From positions 124,406-166,687 of the forward strand of contig JBNGIQ010009323.1 in the NCBI GenBank assembly GCA_049999765.1: a DNA stretch of 42,282 bases, read 5' to 3'. The position numbers and the translations under genes are program-made. Below, piece by piece: positions 19,994-29,544 of the stretch. The notes under the pieces were generated by a model. It was given only the letters and a program-made list of their open reading frames with translations, was not told where the DNA came from and made no database searches. Source of the stretch: Phaeoceros laevis (taxonomy: Eukaryota > Anthocerotophyta > Anthocerotopsida > Notothyladales). Position 1 is the stretch's first letter; each line of letters starts with the position of its first letter.

Positions 19994-21403
19994 ATGACGG
20001 CAATGACAGTGATGGAGCCAACTCCGGAGGGCAATTGCCTCAGCCAGAAGATGAGCCAGGTTTGCCTGCGCACTCCTCTGCCGCAGGGGAACGGCTGGTG
20101 CGATAGCGATTCTCTCCAGGAGGAAGAATCCAAGCAGGAGGCCCCAGTGGAGCAGGACCAGGATGACTATTTCTGCAGCCAGGACTTCTTCTGCACTCCC
20201 GATTACATCACTCCAGTGGAGCAACAGTTTGCCGTGGATTTGGACCCTGACAAGGAGAATGCTGTGCCACCTCAGTGCCCGCCTGCTGGGCTGACTCCTA
20301 TGCGGGGCAAGCGGCCGCGGGCGGACGGTGCAGGTCTGGATGCGTGGTGTCTGGGGCCTAGCACTTCGGCTCCGGAGGATCCATTTGCGGGGCCATGGTT
20401 TGGGTCCGGCCAGTCCTCTGTGCCCTACATCCCGCCTAATTCCAGGCTCCGGCTCACAGCATTGCGGCAGCGGGCGCTGTCCCCTCCTTGCGTCAGGAAC
20501 CCGTTCATCCGAGAGAGTGAGGAGGATGGGGACGAAGAGGAGATCAATCGGGGTTTGCGAAACCCTCGCTTCCGAGCTGGGACGGGGGCCCATTCTATGG
20601 TGGCTCTGGGGGGTAACTGTTTGTCCAGATACCGGGATGAATTTCACGAGCTGGAGGAGCTTGGGCGGGGCAACTTCAGCAAGGTGTTCAAAGTGATCAA
20701 GCGCATTGATGGTTGCTCTTATGCCGTGAAGCAGTCGCTGCGTCCTCTCCGGCTGGATAGCGAGCGGCGTCAGGCTCTGACAGAGGTGCAAGCGCTTGCT
20801 GCGGTGGGGTACCATCAGAACGTTCTGCGGTACTATACATCGTGGTTCGAAGCTGACCATCTCTACATTCAGACTGAGCTTTGCGACGGGACGCTGTCGG
20901 ATAACAAAGGGGACACCTCCGAGAGGTTTTTGGTAGATGCAATGTGGCAGATTGCCGGTGCTGTAGACCACATCCACAAGCAGGGTGTGGTGCACATGGA
21001 TATCAAGCCAAGTAACATCTACCTCCTCAAGGGCGTGCTCAAGCTGGGTGATTTTGGAAGAGCCACTCGGAAGGATTGTAGCATTTCTGTGGAGGAAGGG
21101 GATTCTCGGTACTTGCCTCTGGAAATTCTCAAGGATGACTACAGCAACCTGTCAAAGGCCGACATTTTTGCCCTGGGTGCCACGATCTACGAGCTTGCAA
21201 GAGGGGCTCCCCTTCCTTCTTCAGGACCTCAATTCCAGGCCATCAGACAAGGACGGCTGACTCTGCTTCCGGGATTCTCTCTTCCGTTCCAGAACTTGTT
21301 GAAGAGTCTGATGCACCCAACAGCGAGCATTAGACCTTCTGCCAGCAACTTGCTCAAGCACTCCATTTTTCGTGGTCAGCAAGGGGCTGCCTCTGGAGTC
21401 TAA
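19994..21403 (+). CDS. WEE1: WEE1 protein kinase
   Basis: A WEE1-type kinase that restrains CDKs by phosphorylating the Tyr in the glycine loop, acting in nuclear cell-cycle and replication checkpoints. The start at 19994 gives 469 residues. The frame is open back to 19664, but that part precedes and spans the TATA box. Seen: a regulatory N-terminus with a KEN degradation-type motif (87-89), then the kinase domain with glycine loop GRGNFSKVFK (224-233), AVK lysine (246), catalytic loop HMDIKPSN (334-341), DFG (353-355) and the WEE1-specific EGDSRYLPLEIL (368-379), followed by SKADIFALG and GAPLPSSGPQF. All catalytic residues are present. The whole protein is in one exon, which is unusual for a plant WEE1. 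Confidence 0.95.
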   Translation: MTAMTVMEPTPEGNCLSQKMSQVCLRTPLPQGNGWCDSDSLQEEESKQEAPVEQDQDDYFCSQDFFCTPDYITPVEQQFAVDLDPDKENAVPPQCPPAGLTPMRGKRPRADGAGLDAWCLGPSTSAPEDPFAGPWFGSGQSSVPYIPPNSRLRLTALRQRALSPPCVRNPFIRESEEDGDEEEINRGLRNPRFRAGTGAHSMVALGGNCLSRYRDEFHELEELGRGNFSKVFKVIKRIDGCSYAVKQSLRPLRLDSERRQALTEVQALAAVGYHQNVLRYYTSWFEADHLYIQTELCDGTLSDNKGDTSERFLVDAMWQIAGAVDHIHKQGVVHMDIKPSNIYLLKGVLKLGDFGRATRKDCSISVEEGDSRYLPLEILKDDYSNLSKADIFALGATIYELARGAPLPSSGPQFQAIRQGRLTLLPGFSLPFQNLLKSLMHPTASIRPSASNLLKHSIFRGQQGAASGV

Positions 21404-22163
21404 AGATTTCCGAGGTGGTGGATGTGTAGACTGTTCCCCTGGCAACAAAGTCATAGTTGTTACAATGGTCTGCTCTGCTTTGCCACAGATATTCGTGTGC
21501 TGAGCACTTCTTTACCACAAACATGAGCGGAGAATGCCTAGTTTTTGTTAGTCAGGAGCATTCATTTTTGTAGCCCGGTTGTTTCCTTGAATATCTGGTA
21601 GGTCACTCTGGATGAGCTCCCGAGCGATCCAGAGCTGCTTTTATACTAACTTATTGCCACAGCACCTATCCTCCATGGGACAGTTCAGAAGGTTGAGAAG
21701 TTCCAGAACCTAGCTTTTCATGATTGGACGGCGTCGGCCTGCTTTTTGTGAAGGTACACAATTTGCGTGCCTCCCCTGTTTGAGGTTTTTACAGGCAGGA
21801 AAGGCTGTCAAAGACAGATGTCCTTCAACTGTACATATATTTGGAGTAATCAGCACATCAGCGGCCTGTTAACGTGTGCACCAAATGTCACTATGTACTT
21901 CTCAGCCAATTTCCTTCGGGCCATTGGCTACCATCGGAACTTGTATCAAGTTGTATCCATGGCTAGTCGTCGTGTGATGTGTCTTCCTTGGTTTCGATTG
22001 GCTTTCCTGTTTCATCGACCATCTTGAGGACGCTATCTTTCTCTCCTACGATGGAAAACTTGGTTACCCTCTGCGAAGATGTGAACACAGCACTTTAGCT
22101 CCTGCCTTTGTAGAAATTACATTCATAGCACAGTACCAAAAGCAGCAAAGTTGAATAGTCTAG
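21404..22163. other. Convergent 3' region of WEE1 and the CX9C gene
   Basis: No coding frame with protein character. Untranslated ends of both flanking genes are expected here. Confidence 0.5.
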
Positions 22164-22331
22164 TCAGACCTGGGACTCTATGCACTTGCGCAGGTCAATC
22201 AGTGGCACCAGGCATTTCTCCGTGCTAAAATCGTCAGCTGCAACACAATTTAGGACCCGCAGAGCTTCGAGCGCGCATGGAGGCGAGCGGGCTGGTGATA
22301 GCGGCTCCCCGCTCCCTGGTCTGGTACCCAT
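22164..22331 (-). CDS. Small twin-CX9C (CHCH) protein, Cox19-like
   Basis: Only 55 residues. Two CX9C motifs are exact: C19 to C29 in CALEALRVLNC and C40 to C50 in CLVPLIDLRKC, separated by ten residues, which folds into the disulphide-paired CHCH hairpin. Such proteins are imported into the mitochondrial intermembrane space by the MIA40 relay and serve in respiratory-chain assembly. The SPPCALEAL start resembles short plant proteins annotated as Cox19-like CHCH. ATG at 22331 is the only in-frame Met near the motif. The frame upstream is open but lacks a further ATG, so the start could also lie in an upstream exon. Confidence 0.75.
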   Translation of the reverse strand: MGTRPGSGEPLSPARSPPCALEALRVLNCVAADDFSTEKCLVPLIDLRKCIESQV

Positions 22332-22704
22332 AGCAATTTTCGCTTCCAAATCAACTCTGCATCTGCTCGAAATGTCATGGGACAGATGATCCTTCGGTGC
22401 TTGCGGGTACAGCAAGCTAGGGCTGTGACGATTTCCGGAAGCTTCTGATCACGCTACATGCGACATGTGGACATCTCAAACAACTTAGGGTTGAGCAGAG
22501 GGCAGTTGTGCACCTTCAGTTAAACAGTCTGGATGCCACGCCACATGCATGTTCTGGGAGTTTGCAAGATTTTTGTGTCCGTTGACAGCTAAACAGGTAT
22601 TTAACATGCTAGACATCACGACATCACGTTGCCTGGTCCTATTTTGGTTGCAGCAGCACTGACGTGGAAGAACTGAAGCTGCCCGATGAAACACCGTTAC
22701 ACAA
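22332..22704. other. Intergenic region, nothing recognised
   Basis: Between two minus-strand genes. It should hold the promoter of the CX9C gene and the 3' end of the 420-residue family member A. No repeat or RNA gene is seen. Confidence 0.4.
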
Positions 22705-23964
22705 CTATGATGCAGGAAGACCGAAGAACTTGCAGACACCCCATATCAGGGTTTGCCAAAAAGTGGGTGTCACTGCTTGCACCGGGTTGTCTTTGTGCTG
22801 CTCCAGCAGCTTCATGATGTCCTGCTGCTCCGAATTGGTCACTTCTGCATAGCCTGTGGTGCTGTTCTGCAGTTCCTCTCCTGCTGGTCTTGTGACTTGG
22901 TTCGGGCCTTCAATGGGGTTGGTGGCGTCTTCATGATCAACTGCACCTTCCTGCAAAAAAGATTGCTCTCTTTCACCTCTGGCCTTTGCCTGTCCTCTGC
23001 TGCGGACTCCCGGCGCTTTCTTCGCCAATTTCCTTCTGGCCTCATCGGCAGGTAAGTGCTTACTGGCTGCAGGCTGAGTCAAACCCTGGACAGATACTGC
23101 AGTTGCAAACTCCTCTTCGTCTTGCGTAATCCTGTCATGTCGTCTTTTGCTTCTCCTGAGTTGTTTTCCCTCTGGTGCCTGTGCAAACCTTTTCCTGAGT
23201 TGCCTTTCCTCTGGTACCGGTGCAAACCTCAGAGCTTCTCGTATGTACCTGGAGAGGAAGTCGTTGTACTGTGGTGACATGACATACCCTTGCAAACCCC
23301 TCTCGATGTGGTGTGTCCTGATGCCCACCCAATCGAAAGTGTTCAACTCAGAGAGCATTTCTTCTACAAGGGAGTATGCTTCTCTTAGAGGCAGGAATTT
23401 CGGTACTTCAGACCCCCATCCTAATGTTTTGTATCTACTTTTAATGTATCGCTGCAACTCTGGCTTGAAGTATGCGACCTTGACGCCCTTGTCCGTAAAT
23501 GCAGCCTCCTTGCTCGTTGCACCTCCACGAATCCAAGCCTTCAGCAGTCTCTTGTGTTTCGGGTTCTTAGCAGGAACTTCGCCCTTAAAATCAACCTCCA
23601 GAAGTGTCCCTATTGCATCTGCTCGTAGGGGTAGGACGTGTTTATCGTCCACTAGGATCAACTTCAATATAGGATCCCAAGCAGTGATCGTGTGCTGCTT
23701 GTCCACTTTCACAGGTGGATTCGTCTTTTGAAAATTGGGGGGCTCCGATTCTTCTCGCACGAATCCCAGCTTCCGCAAGTATCTCTCCCTGTGCTTCCAA
23801 GCTTTTTCCTTGAGCACGCGAGCATTTTGTGACCACCGCAAAATGTTAGCCTCCATACGCTTGTCGGAAATCTTGCTTTCCTCTTCGTCCACGGGTTCCT
23901 CCACGATGCGGTGAGACATGGAGGCTTCCATCTCCATACTAGACTCAACTTTCATCTTCCACAT
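22705..23964 (-). CDS. Unrecognised 419-residue protein, family member A
   Basis: An intact single-exon frame from ATG 23964 (419 residues). The frame is open a little further upstream, but a TAACTGCAG acceptor-like site sits just before this ATG. The central part (about residues 60-270) is paralogous to the product starting at 25761: both have KLGxV, then DAI followed by L, an L-x2-W block, TD/TN-G then FKPxLQxY, an Arg/Lys-rich helix ending near a Gly, Ala-x2-Leu-x2-EM, a Trp, then Arg and Ile, and a terminal I/V-EAL helix. The C-terminal third is Lys/Arg- and Glu-rich (RRSKRRHDR) and ends in a hydrophobic tail (FWQTLIWGVCKFF) of uncertain meaning. No catalytic motif or known domain is seen. 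Confidence 0.6.
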   Translation of the reverse strand: MWKMKVESSMEMEASMSHRIVEEPVDEEESKISDKRMEANILRWSQNARVLKEKAWKHRERYLRKLGFVREESEPPNFQKTNPPVKVDKQHTITAWDPILKLILVDDKHVLPLRADAIGTLLEVDFKGEVPAKNPKHKRLLKAWIRGGATSKEAAFTDKGVKVAYFKPELQRYIKSRYKTLGWGSEVPKFLPLREAYSLVEEMLSELNTFDWVGIRTHHIERGLQGYVMSPQYNDFLSRYIREALRFAPVPEERQLRKRFAQAPEGKQLRRSKRRHDRITQDEEEFATAVSVQGLTQPAASKHLPADEARRKLAKKAPGVRSRGQAKARGEREQSFLQEGAVDHEDATNPIEGPNQVTRPAGEELQNSTTGYAEVTNSEQQDIMKLLEQHKDNPVQAVTPTFWQTLIWGVCKFFGLPAS

Positions 23965-24070
23965 CGTTTCGTTCCCTTCAAATCCTGCAGTTACGGGCCA
24001 AGCAGTTAGCGCTAGCTGCAAGGGAATCGACAGGGAGATTGTCAGCCCGTGCCCCAAGCACTACACGAAA

Positions 24071-24490
24071 ATGCACAACGAGCTGGAGAGCACCGTAGCT
24101 AAAGTCGAGGCTGTAGAGGCGGATTTGGCAGCGTTGCGGGAGGACTTGAAGAAGGAGGTGGAAGCGATGCGAGAGAGCGTGACAGCGGTGCAGGCAGGGG
24201 TGACGGAGGGGTTGGAGGCGTGCGAGAGGAGCGTGGCGGGTGCCTGGAGGAGAGCAGGCGCGGGGTGGAGGACTTGGCCAGGAAGCGGGCCGAGGACGAG
24301 AAGCGGCAAGAACGTTGGCTTGCTGGCCGAGAGTGTGACGGAAAATTTAGGAAATTTCAGGAGAAAGCTCAAGGCGATGGAGTTCAGCGGTGTGCGGACT
24401 GTGCAGCCTCATCAGCAGCAGGAGCAGATTTGAGGACGCCGTGGAGAAGTACTTCGAGAAAGTGGCCTTTCGGGGGCTTTCCTGCTTGAC
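24071..24490 (+). pseudogene. Frameshifted coiled-coil relic
   Basis: A Glu/Ala/Leu/Arg-rich coiled coil runs through three reading frames in turn. It begins at ATG 24071 (ELESTVAKVEAVEADLAAL), passes to a second frame near 24225 (CLEESRRGVEDLARKRAEDE) and to a third near 24420 (RFEDAVEKYFEKVAFRGLS). The continuous heptad character across frames implies a single ancestral protein with at least two indels. It could be a decayed retroelement gag-like protein or host coiled-coil gene; I cannot decide. Confidence 0.5.
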
Positions 24491-24496
24491 CCCAGG

Positions 24497-25050
24497 TCTA
24501 GCAGAGCGTGATCACTGCTAGCAATTATGGCTTCGCACGATCCCTTCAGAAGCGCAAAACTGGTCGTAGGATGTCGCAGTCTTGGAATCTTCCTGCCACC
24601 AGGCCAGGCAGAAGTGACAATTACTACTGCCGGTGTCATAAACCAGAGTTCTAGGGGGCACCGTTGAATTTTGAGAGAGGAGCTGCGAGGAGGACTTCAC
24701 TCCCCGTTCCACAGAGCTTCAATGACATGTAGGTTGCCCAAGGAAAGCATGACATGTATGCCTACAGGTGTAGAGGTAGCCTGTAATGCCTGACGTAGAG
24801 ATGGCCTACTATGTGCCTGGCTTGAGTGCAAGAAGAGGGTTTTTGTCAGTTTCCTGTGTGCAATGCCTTCCCCTTCCAGATGATCTTTGAAGTTCACAAA
24901 GTGTTCAAAGAGCTGGTGTCGGGGGCCCTCGAAGACTTTGAACAGTGTGTCCTACATAGAGTCTGGATTCTTGAAAACAATGTCTTGCAAAGGCCTGAAT
25001 CTTGTGAAAGTTTGGCGGTTGCTGATTTTGAATTGTTTTATTAAAAACTT
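24497..25050 (+). pseudogene. Deletion copy of family member B
   Basis: The left part (24497-24710) matches 25226-25450, and the right part (24740-24990) matches 27063-27300, the 3' end of gene B. The roughly 1.6 kb between them in gene B, including nearly all coding sequence, is missing. Near 25074-25107 a further short piece resembles the plus-strand sequence of gene A at 23606-23645. This is a tandem duplicate reduced to its ends. Confidence 0.75.
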
Positions 25051-25760
25051 CGACACAGCCTGGCCCTGAATTGTTCCCTATTGCGTCCCACTTGTAGGGG
25101 TAGGATGTGCATTCTGGAAGTTTCTCTCCTTCATACTCGTTCCGCGTTACTGCTCTGAAGTCGTCCTTCTGGGTGCCATGATGGCTCTGTCTCGTCGGCG
25201 TCCTTGCTGCTTAACGCTAGTTTTCCTGGCAGAGCGTGATCAGCGCTAGCGCTCATTGTTTTGCACGATCCCTCCGGAAGCGTAGAACTGCAGGATGCCG
25301 CAGCCTTGGAATCTTCCTGCAACCACGGACAACTGGAAGTGACATTTACTGCCGATGTTGGCCTCAGATAAGAGTTCGAACCCCGAGTTCCGGGGGGCAC
25401 TGCGGACCTTTAATTTGAGAGAGGAGCTGCGAGGAGGTGAGGCTCTACTTCCCCCGCACCGGCACCAGAGAGCTTCAAATGCCGCTGAAACGGGACGTCG
25501 ACAGTGATGTGGCTTGAACAATTGACGTCGTCCAGCTCCGTCAAGCACGGTAGGAGGACCGGATAGTGGTAGTTTGCCGTGCCAGCTCTTTTGATTGCTT
25601 CTGGTATATCTTTGACGTTGAAGGTGCGCACAGTCGCTCTTGGTCGATTGCGTCGCTCCATCAACCAAAACCAGGACATGCTTACAAGTGGGTTGTGTAA
25701 TCTTGTACAGAGGAGGGCGATTTTTCTGGAGCTGTGACTTCTCCATCAACAACAGCAGCC

Positions 25761-27139
25761 ATGGTCACTCCTGGAGATATGCAGGGAGGCAGCCAGCTTC
25801 AGGTAACAATAGTCTTCACCGGCATCATCGGATATCTCCAGGCTTTGGAGCCCTAGCTGTAGCTCCGAGCCTGAAGTTTGTTGCTATGGACTCTCATCTC
25901 TCTGCGTGAGCACTGCAGGAGGAAGACAAGGAATTACTCCTGAAGCTGGGACTTGTGAGTGAGGATGGGAACTCTACGCCATTCAGATGGAAAGATGGCC
26001 AGCCCTCCCACTACCTCACCGACACCTTCAGTCTCACTGGCTTCAGACCAAGCAAACCTTTTGTGATTCAAATCAACTCCAAGTACACCCTGTCGATCGA
26101 GCCAGACGCCATTGCCATGGTGCTTGGAATTCCGAACACTGGCTCGGAAGTCGTGAAGCGCTTGAAGTTGAATCAGAGCGGCTTGAGGAAATGGCTGTAC
26201 CCGCATGTTGAAAGTTCGATCATGACCAACCACAAGCTAACTAATGGGTATCGGTTGAGCTGGTTCAAGCCTCCTCTGCAGGAATACATGACAGAACGAA
26301 AGAAGCAGCTGCTGATGAAGGGGTACTACCTTTCATGTGGGCAGGCACACGCATTGTTGCGAGAAATGGAAGAGGAGGCGAGTTACAACTGGGCTAGCAA
26401 CAGAAGCTCTTACATCAAAGACTGTCTGATCTCGACTAAGCCGGCCAGCACTCCTCTGTTGCTGAATTTGATCGAGTACGTAGAAGCTGCTCTGTCAAGC
26501 AAGGTCTTGAAGATGGTGGACACTCACTTGGAGAGTCAAAAGGTCCCAGCGCTAGCTGTTCCTGTTCAAACCTACAGGAGAGGGCTCCGCAGACGCAAGC
26601 AGGTTGTAAGCTGCTCAACATGTGAAGAAGTTGAGGTAGTGGCCGAGCCCCAGAGGAAGCTGAAGAGAGACCACAACGAGAGCTCGTATGATGAGGGAAA
26701 TCCACCACAGGCATGCAAGGGTAGTAAGGTGCAAGTCGATGAAAAAATCCGTGAGCAGGGCAGGATCACGGAGCACCAGGTTCCTCGGACATTGCCACTG
26801 GGAGAAGTAAACTCTTCACACTCAGGAAATGAGAAAGGTGCTGTTTTCGGGGACAGCAGTGTGAAGAAGCAGACCACTGTGGCAGAAGTCGGGATTGAGG
26901 ATACCAAGAATGAAGAGGTACTTGCTGACTTGAAAAACGAGGGCATCACTATGAAAAAGGAGATTGAGTGCAGGGATCGAGAGATACTGGCTTTAAAGAA
27001 GACAATCGAAGCCTTCGAGAAGGAGATCAGTTTGTATCGTGGACAATTGGGCTTTAATTGTCCAGGCCGAAAGCATGACATGCTTAAAGGTGTAGAGGTA
27101 GCCTGTAATGCATGGGGTATAGATGGCCAGTATGCTTAG
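25761..27139 (+). CDS. Unrecognised 420-residue protein, family member B
   Basis: Two exons join in phase: 25761-25802 (14 codons from ATG, donor CAG|GTAACA) and 25919-27139 (acceptor CACTGCAG|GAG), giving 420 residues. Paralogous to member A over about 200 residues (shared KLGxV, DAIxxVLG, FKPPLQEY, ALLREMEEE, EYVEAAL pattern) and nearly the same length. The C-terminal half differs: it is Glu/Lys-rich and ends with a predicted coiled coil (DLKNEGITMKKEIECRDREI). No membrane segment, signal peptide or known catalytic motif. The 3' flank is duplicated in the deletion copy upstream. The first exon is short and its model rests only on frame and splice consensus. Confidence 0.6.
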
Positions 27140-27586
27140 CTTGAGTGCAAGAAGAGGGTTTTTGTCAGTTCCTTGTGTGCAATGCCTTACTTTGCACTTC
27201 CACATGCTCTTTGAAGTTGACAAAAGTGTTTTAAAGGGCTGGTGTGCGGGGCCCTTTGCAAACTTCAGTTCGTCCTACATCTTGTCTGGATTCGTGAAAA
27301 CTGTAACTGAACCTGGTGCAATTGGACCCACCAGGTAGTGCAATTGGCCCTACACCACTGTACAAAGGCCGAGGAGATATGCACATCTAAGGAAGGGAGC
27401 AGGATTCCCTGACTCGAATGAATGAGTGGCATCATCTGTCCTGCATGGAGGTTGCAGACGAAAAAGAATTCGACGTAGGATACAAGCTGCAGCGTTCAGG
27501 GTGGCGACCTTCCCTTGCTTGCTTGCTTGCTTGCCCCTCGGCGCCTTTGGGAGAGCCAACCTTGCGATGAATGATGAATGAAGGAA
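27140..27586. other. Convergent 3' region of gene B and PSY
   Basis: Contains sequence shared with 24780-24990 up to about 27300, and a (CTTG)n microsatellite at about 27515-27533. No gene is seen. Confidence 0.6.
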
Positions 27587-29113
27587 TCAAGTACCAGCCC
27601 TGCGTAGCTGTCGGGAGGACGGAGGCGGAACAAGTGCCCGCACGTAGGCTGCTGGCAGTGACAACATTTTCTTCACTTTCCCGACGTAGGCTCGCTTGCT
27701 AAAATTATCGTAGTCATTGGCTTCAATGGCATCCAAAATTTGTTGATACAGCGTGAGAGATGCCCAGACAGGCCACCGGCTGGCCTTGTCCAGTTCTGCC
27801 ACGCCGCTCTCAGCTTCCATAAAGAACATTCGAGCTCGCCGGATTTGGTCTTTCATGAATGCCCGCCACTTGTCTGTGAGTTTGCCAGCAAAGATGTCAT
27901 CGTCCGACAGCCCAAACTGGGCCAACTCATCTTGGGGGAGGTACACACGCCCTCTCCGCGCACTGCATCACAGGAAACAGGGTCATAAGTCAGAAGAAAC
28001 AGATACCGCCATCATCCAGTGCTTCAGGCTCCCTTCACACAAACACATGAAGAAGCAACACACTAAGGCCATCCAAGCAGCTGGAAGCACCCACTCTTCT
28101 CCGACATCTCGCAGGATGTTGGTCAGCTGGTTTGCAATTCCCAGAGCCAAGGCAGCATGGTACACGCTCTCAGTGGTGGCTCTTGATTCGGGTGCGATGC
28201 CCATGACGGGCACACTCATGAGGCCAACTGTCCCAGCAACGTTGTAGCAGTAGGAGTAGAGCTCGTCGAAATTGGCGTACCTCGACTTGACAAGGTCCAT
28301 CCGCATTCCGTCAATCATGTCTCGGAATGGCTGCCACCCAGCCAGCACAAGACACATCCTTCATGAGCAACAAAGAGTTCCTCCGCCAGCCATGCAGCGC
28401 ATTCCAACAGGTTGCAAGCACATTCCAGTACCTGAATATCGACAGGAAACGCCGTGACTGTGTCAGCCAGAGCTGCATCCAGCATGTCATAGGGCTGGCC
28501 ACGAAACACATCCTCCAGACGCTCTTCCCAGCGGTCAAGAGCCGTTGCAGTGATCCGTGCAGCGTTGGGCCCATCCACCAGCTCATCAGTTCTCCTACAC
28601 CACACTGCCAAATGCAGAAAGGCACCCTGTTTCAACCGCCTGCCTCTTCAACCAGCTTCTACCACTATCAGACGAGGCTTCCAAGGCTAAACCGTAGGCA
28701 CCCATCCGCAGCTACTCACCGTAGATGGCCCAAATTGCCCGCTGCCTCTCCGGAGTCATCAGCTTGGTTCCTAAAACAACCACCGAGCACTTCACAAAAT
28801 GAGCCTCCCTGCGCTAAACCTCACCCACACTCCAAACAAGTAGTCAGAAAGGAGGGAGGTGTGACAAACCGAGAGAAAAGGTCTTGGCGTACTCGGCACA
28901 CACCTCCCCACACCGCGTGTAGGCTTCCGCCAGCAGCTGCGGAGTCGGCAAGGGCACGAAATCCAAGCTAAGCCGCGACTCCTGTAGAGGCTTCCGGCCC
29001 AGCTTCATCTGCTGCTCCGCAAATGCGACCTGCTTGGCCACCACATCATGCACCCTGAGCTCGGAGGGCAGAATTACCCGGCCGGACGGCTGAGCAACCA
29101 ACGTAGAGGCCAT
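27587..29113 (-). CDS. PSY: Phytoene synthase
   Basis: Joins two geranylgeranyl diphosphates head-to-head to phytoene, the entry step of carotenoid synthesis in plastids. Five exons join in phase: 29113-28870, 28770-28720, 28604-28432, 28330-28095 and 27962-27587, giving 359 residues. Both Asp-rich Mg-binding motifs are intact: DELVD at 105-109 and DVGED at 231-235. Other hallmarks are the [20 protein letters not shown] block across introns 1-2, [14 protein letters not shown], the [18 protein letters not shown] helix, [23 protein letters not shown], and [19 protein letters not shown]. The N-terminus is short and begins with [11 protein letters not shown], plausible for a plastid transit peptide. 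Length is slightly below most seed-plant PSY proteins. Confidence 0.95.
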
Positions 29114-29345
29114 CTGTGCCTCAGTCAGTCACCACAGCTCGTCCTCCTCCTCCCGGGCCCCAAAGCTGCTCCCAAATGCACCCCAGCTGGATGAGCTGAA
29201 CGAGAGCCACCACCAGCAGCAGCAGGAAGCTGCGAGACTCCAGGGCCTCTGCGCCTCAGTCACCACGGCCCTCCTCCTCTTCACAGCGGAAGCTGCTTAG
29301 GTCTGCACCGAGCTGATGAGCTGAATGAGAGCTTAGCTTCGAAGC
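29114..29345 (-). repeat. PSY 5' leader containing a roughly 125-bp degenerate tandem duplication
   Basis: Words TGCCTCAGTC, CTCCTCCTC, AAGCTGCT and GATGAGCTGAA-GAGAGC occur in the same order at 29118-29210 and 29248-29333. The duplication lies directly before the PSY start codon, probably within its leader. Confidence 0.6.
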
Positions 29346-29538
29346 TCTAAAATAGGCGGAGACGTCCGGGTGAATCCCAGGCTACGTATCGAACCCAGAG
29401 GCGGCACCCTTGATGCTCCTCGGGTCCTGACAGATGGAGCTCATTGGCTGCCGCTGGATTGGCAACCGGGCACATCCGGTTGCCTGGTGGTAGGTCCTCT
29501 CGGAGGGCGGCCGGCTTCACACGTCCCGGTTAGGACTT

Positions 29539-29544
29539 CACGTG
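29539..29544. promoter_or_regulatory. G-box CACGTG upstream of PSY
   Basis: A palindromic G-box in the context TTCACGTGTT, 426 bp before the PSY ATG. In seed plants PSY genes are controlled through G-boxes by PIF and HY5 factors; use of this site is inference. Confidence 0.35.

Noticed and set aside
19763-20995. Long minus-strand open frame opposite WEE1
   Set aside because: Shadow of the GC-rich kinase coding strand. The plus strand encodes an unmistakable kinase.
25246-25746. Minus-strand open frame of about 166 codons facing gene B
   Set aside because: Lies over the duplicated 5' flank of gene B. The equivalent region of the deletion copy is open only in pieces, with frame changes, and the product has no domain character.
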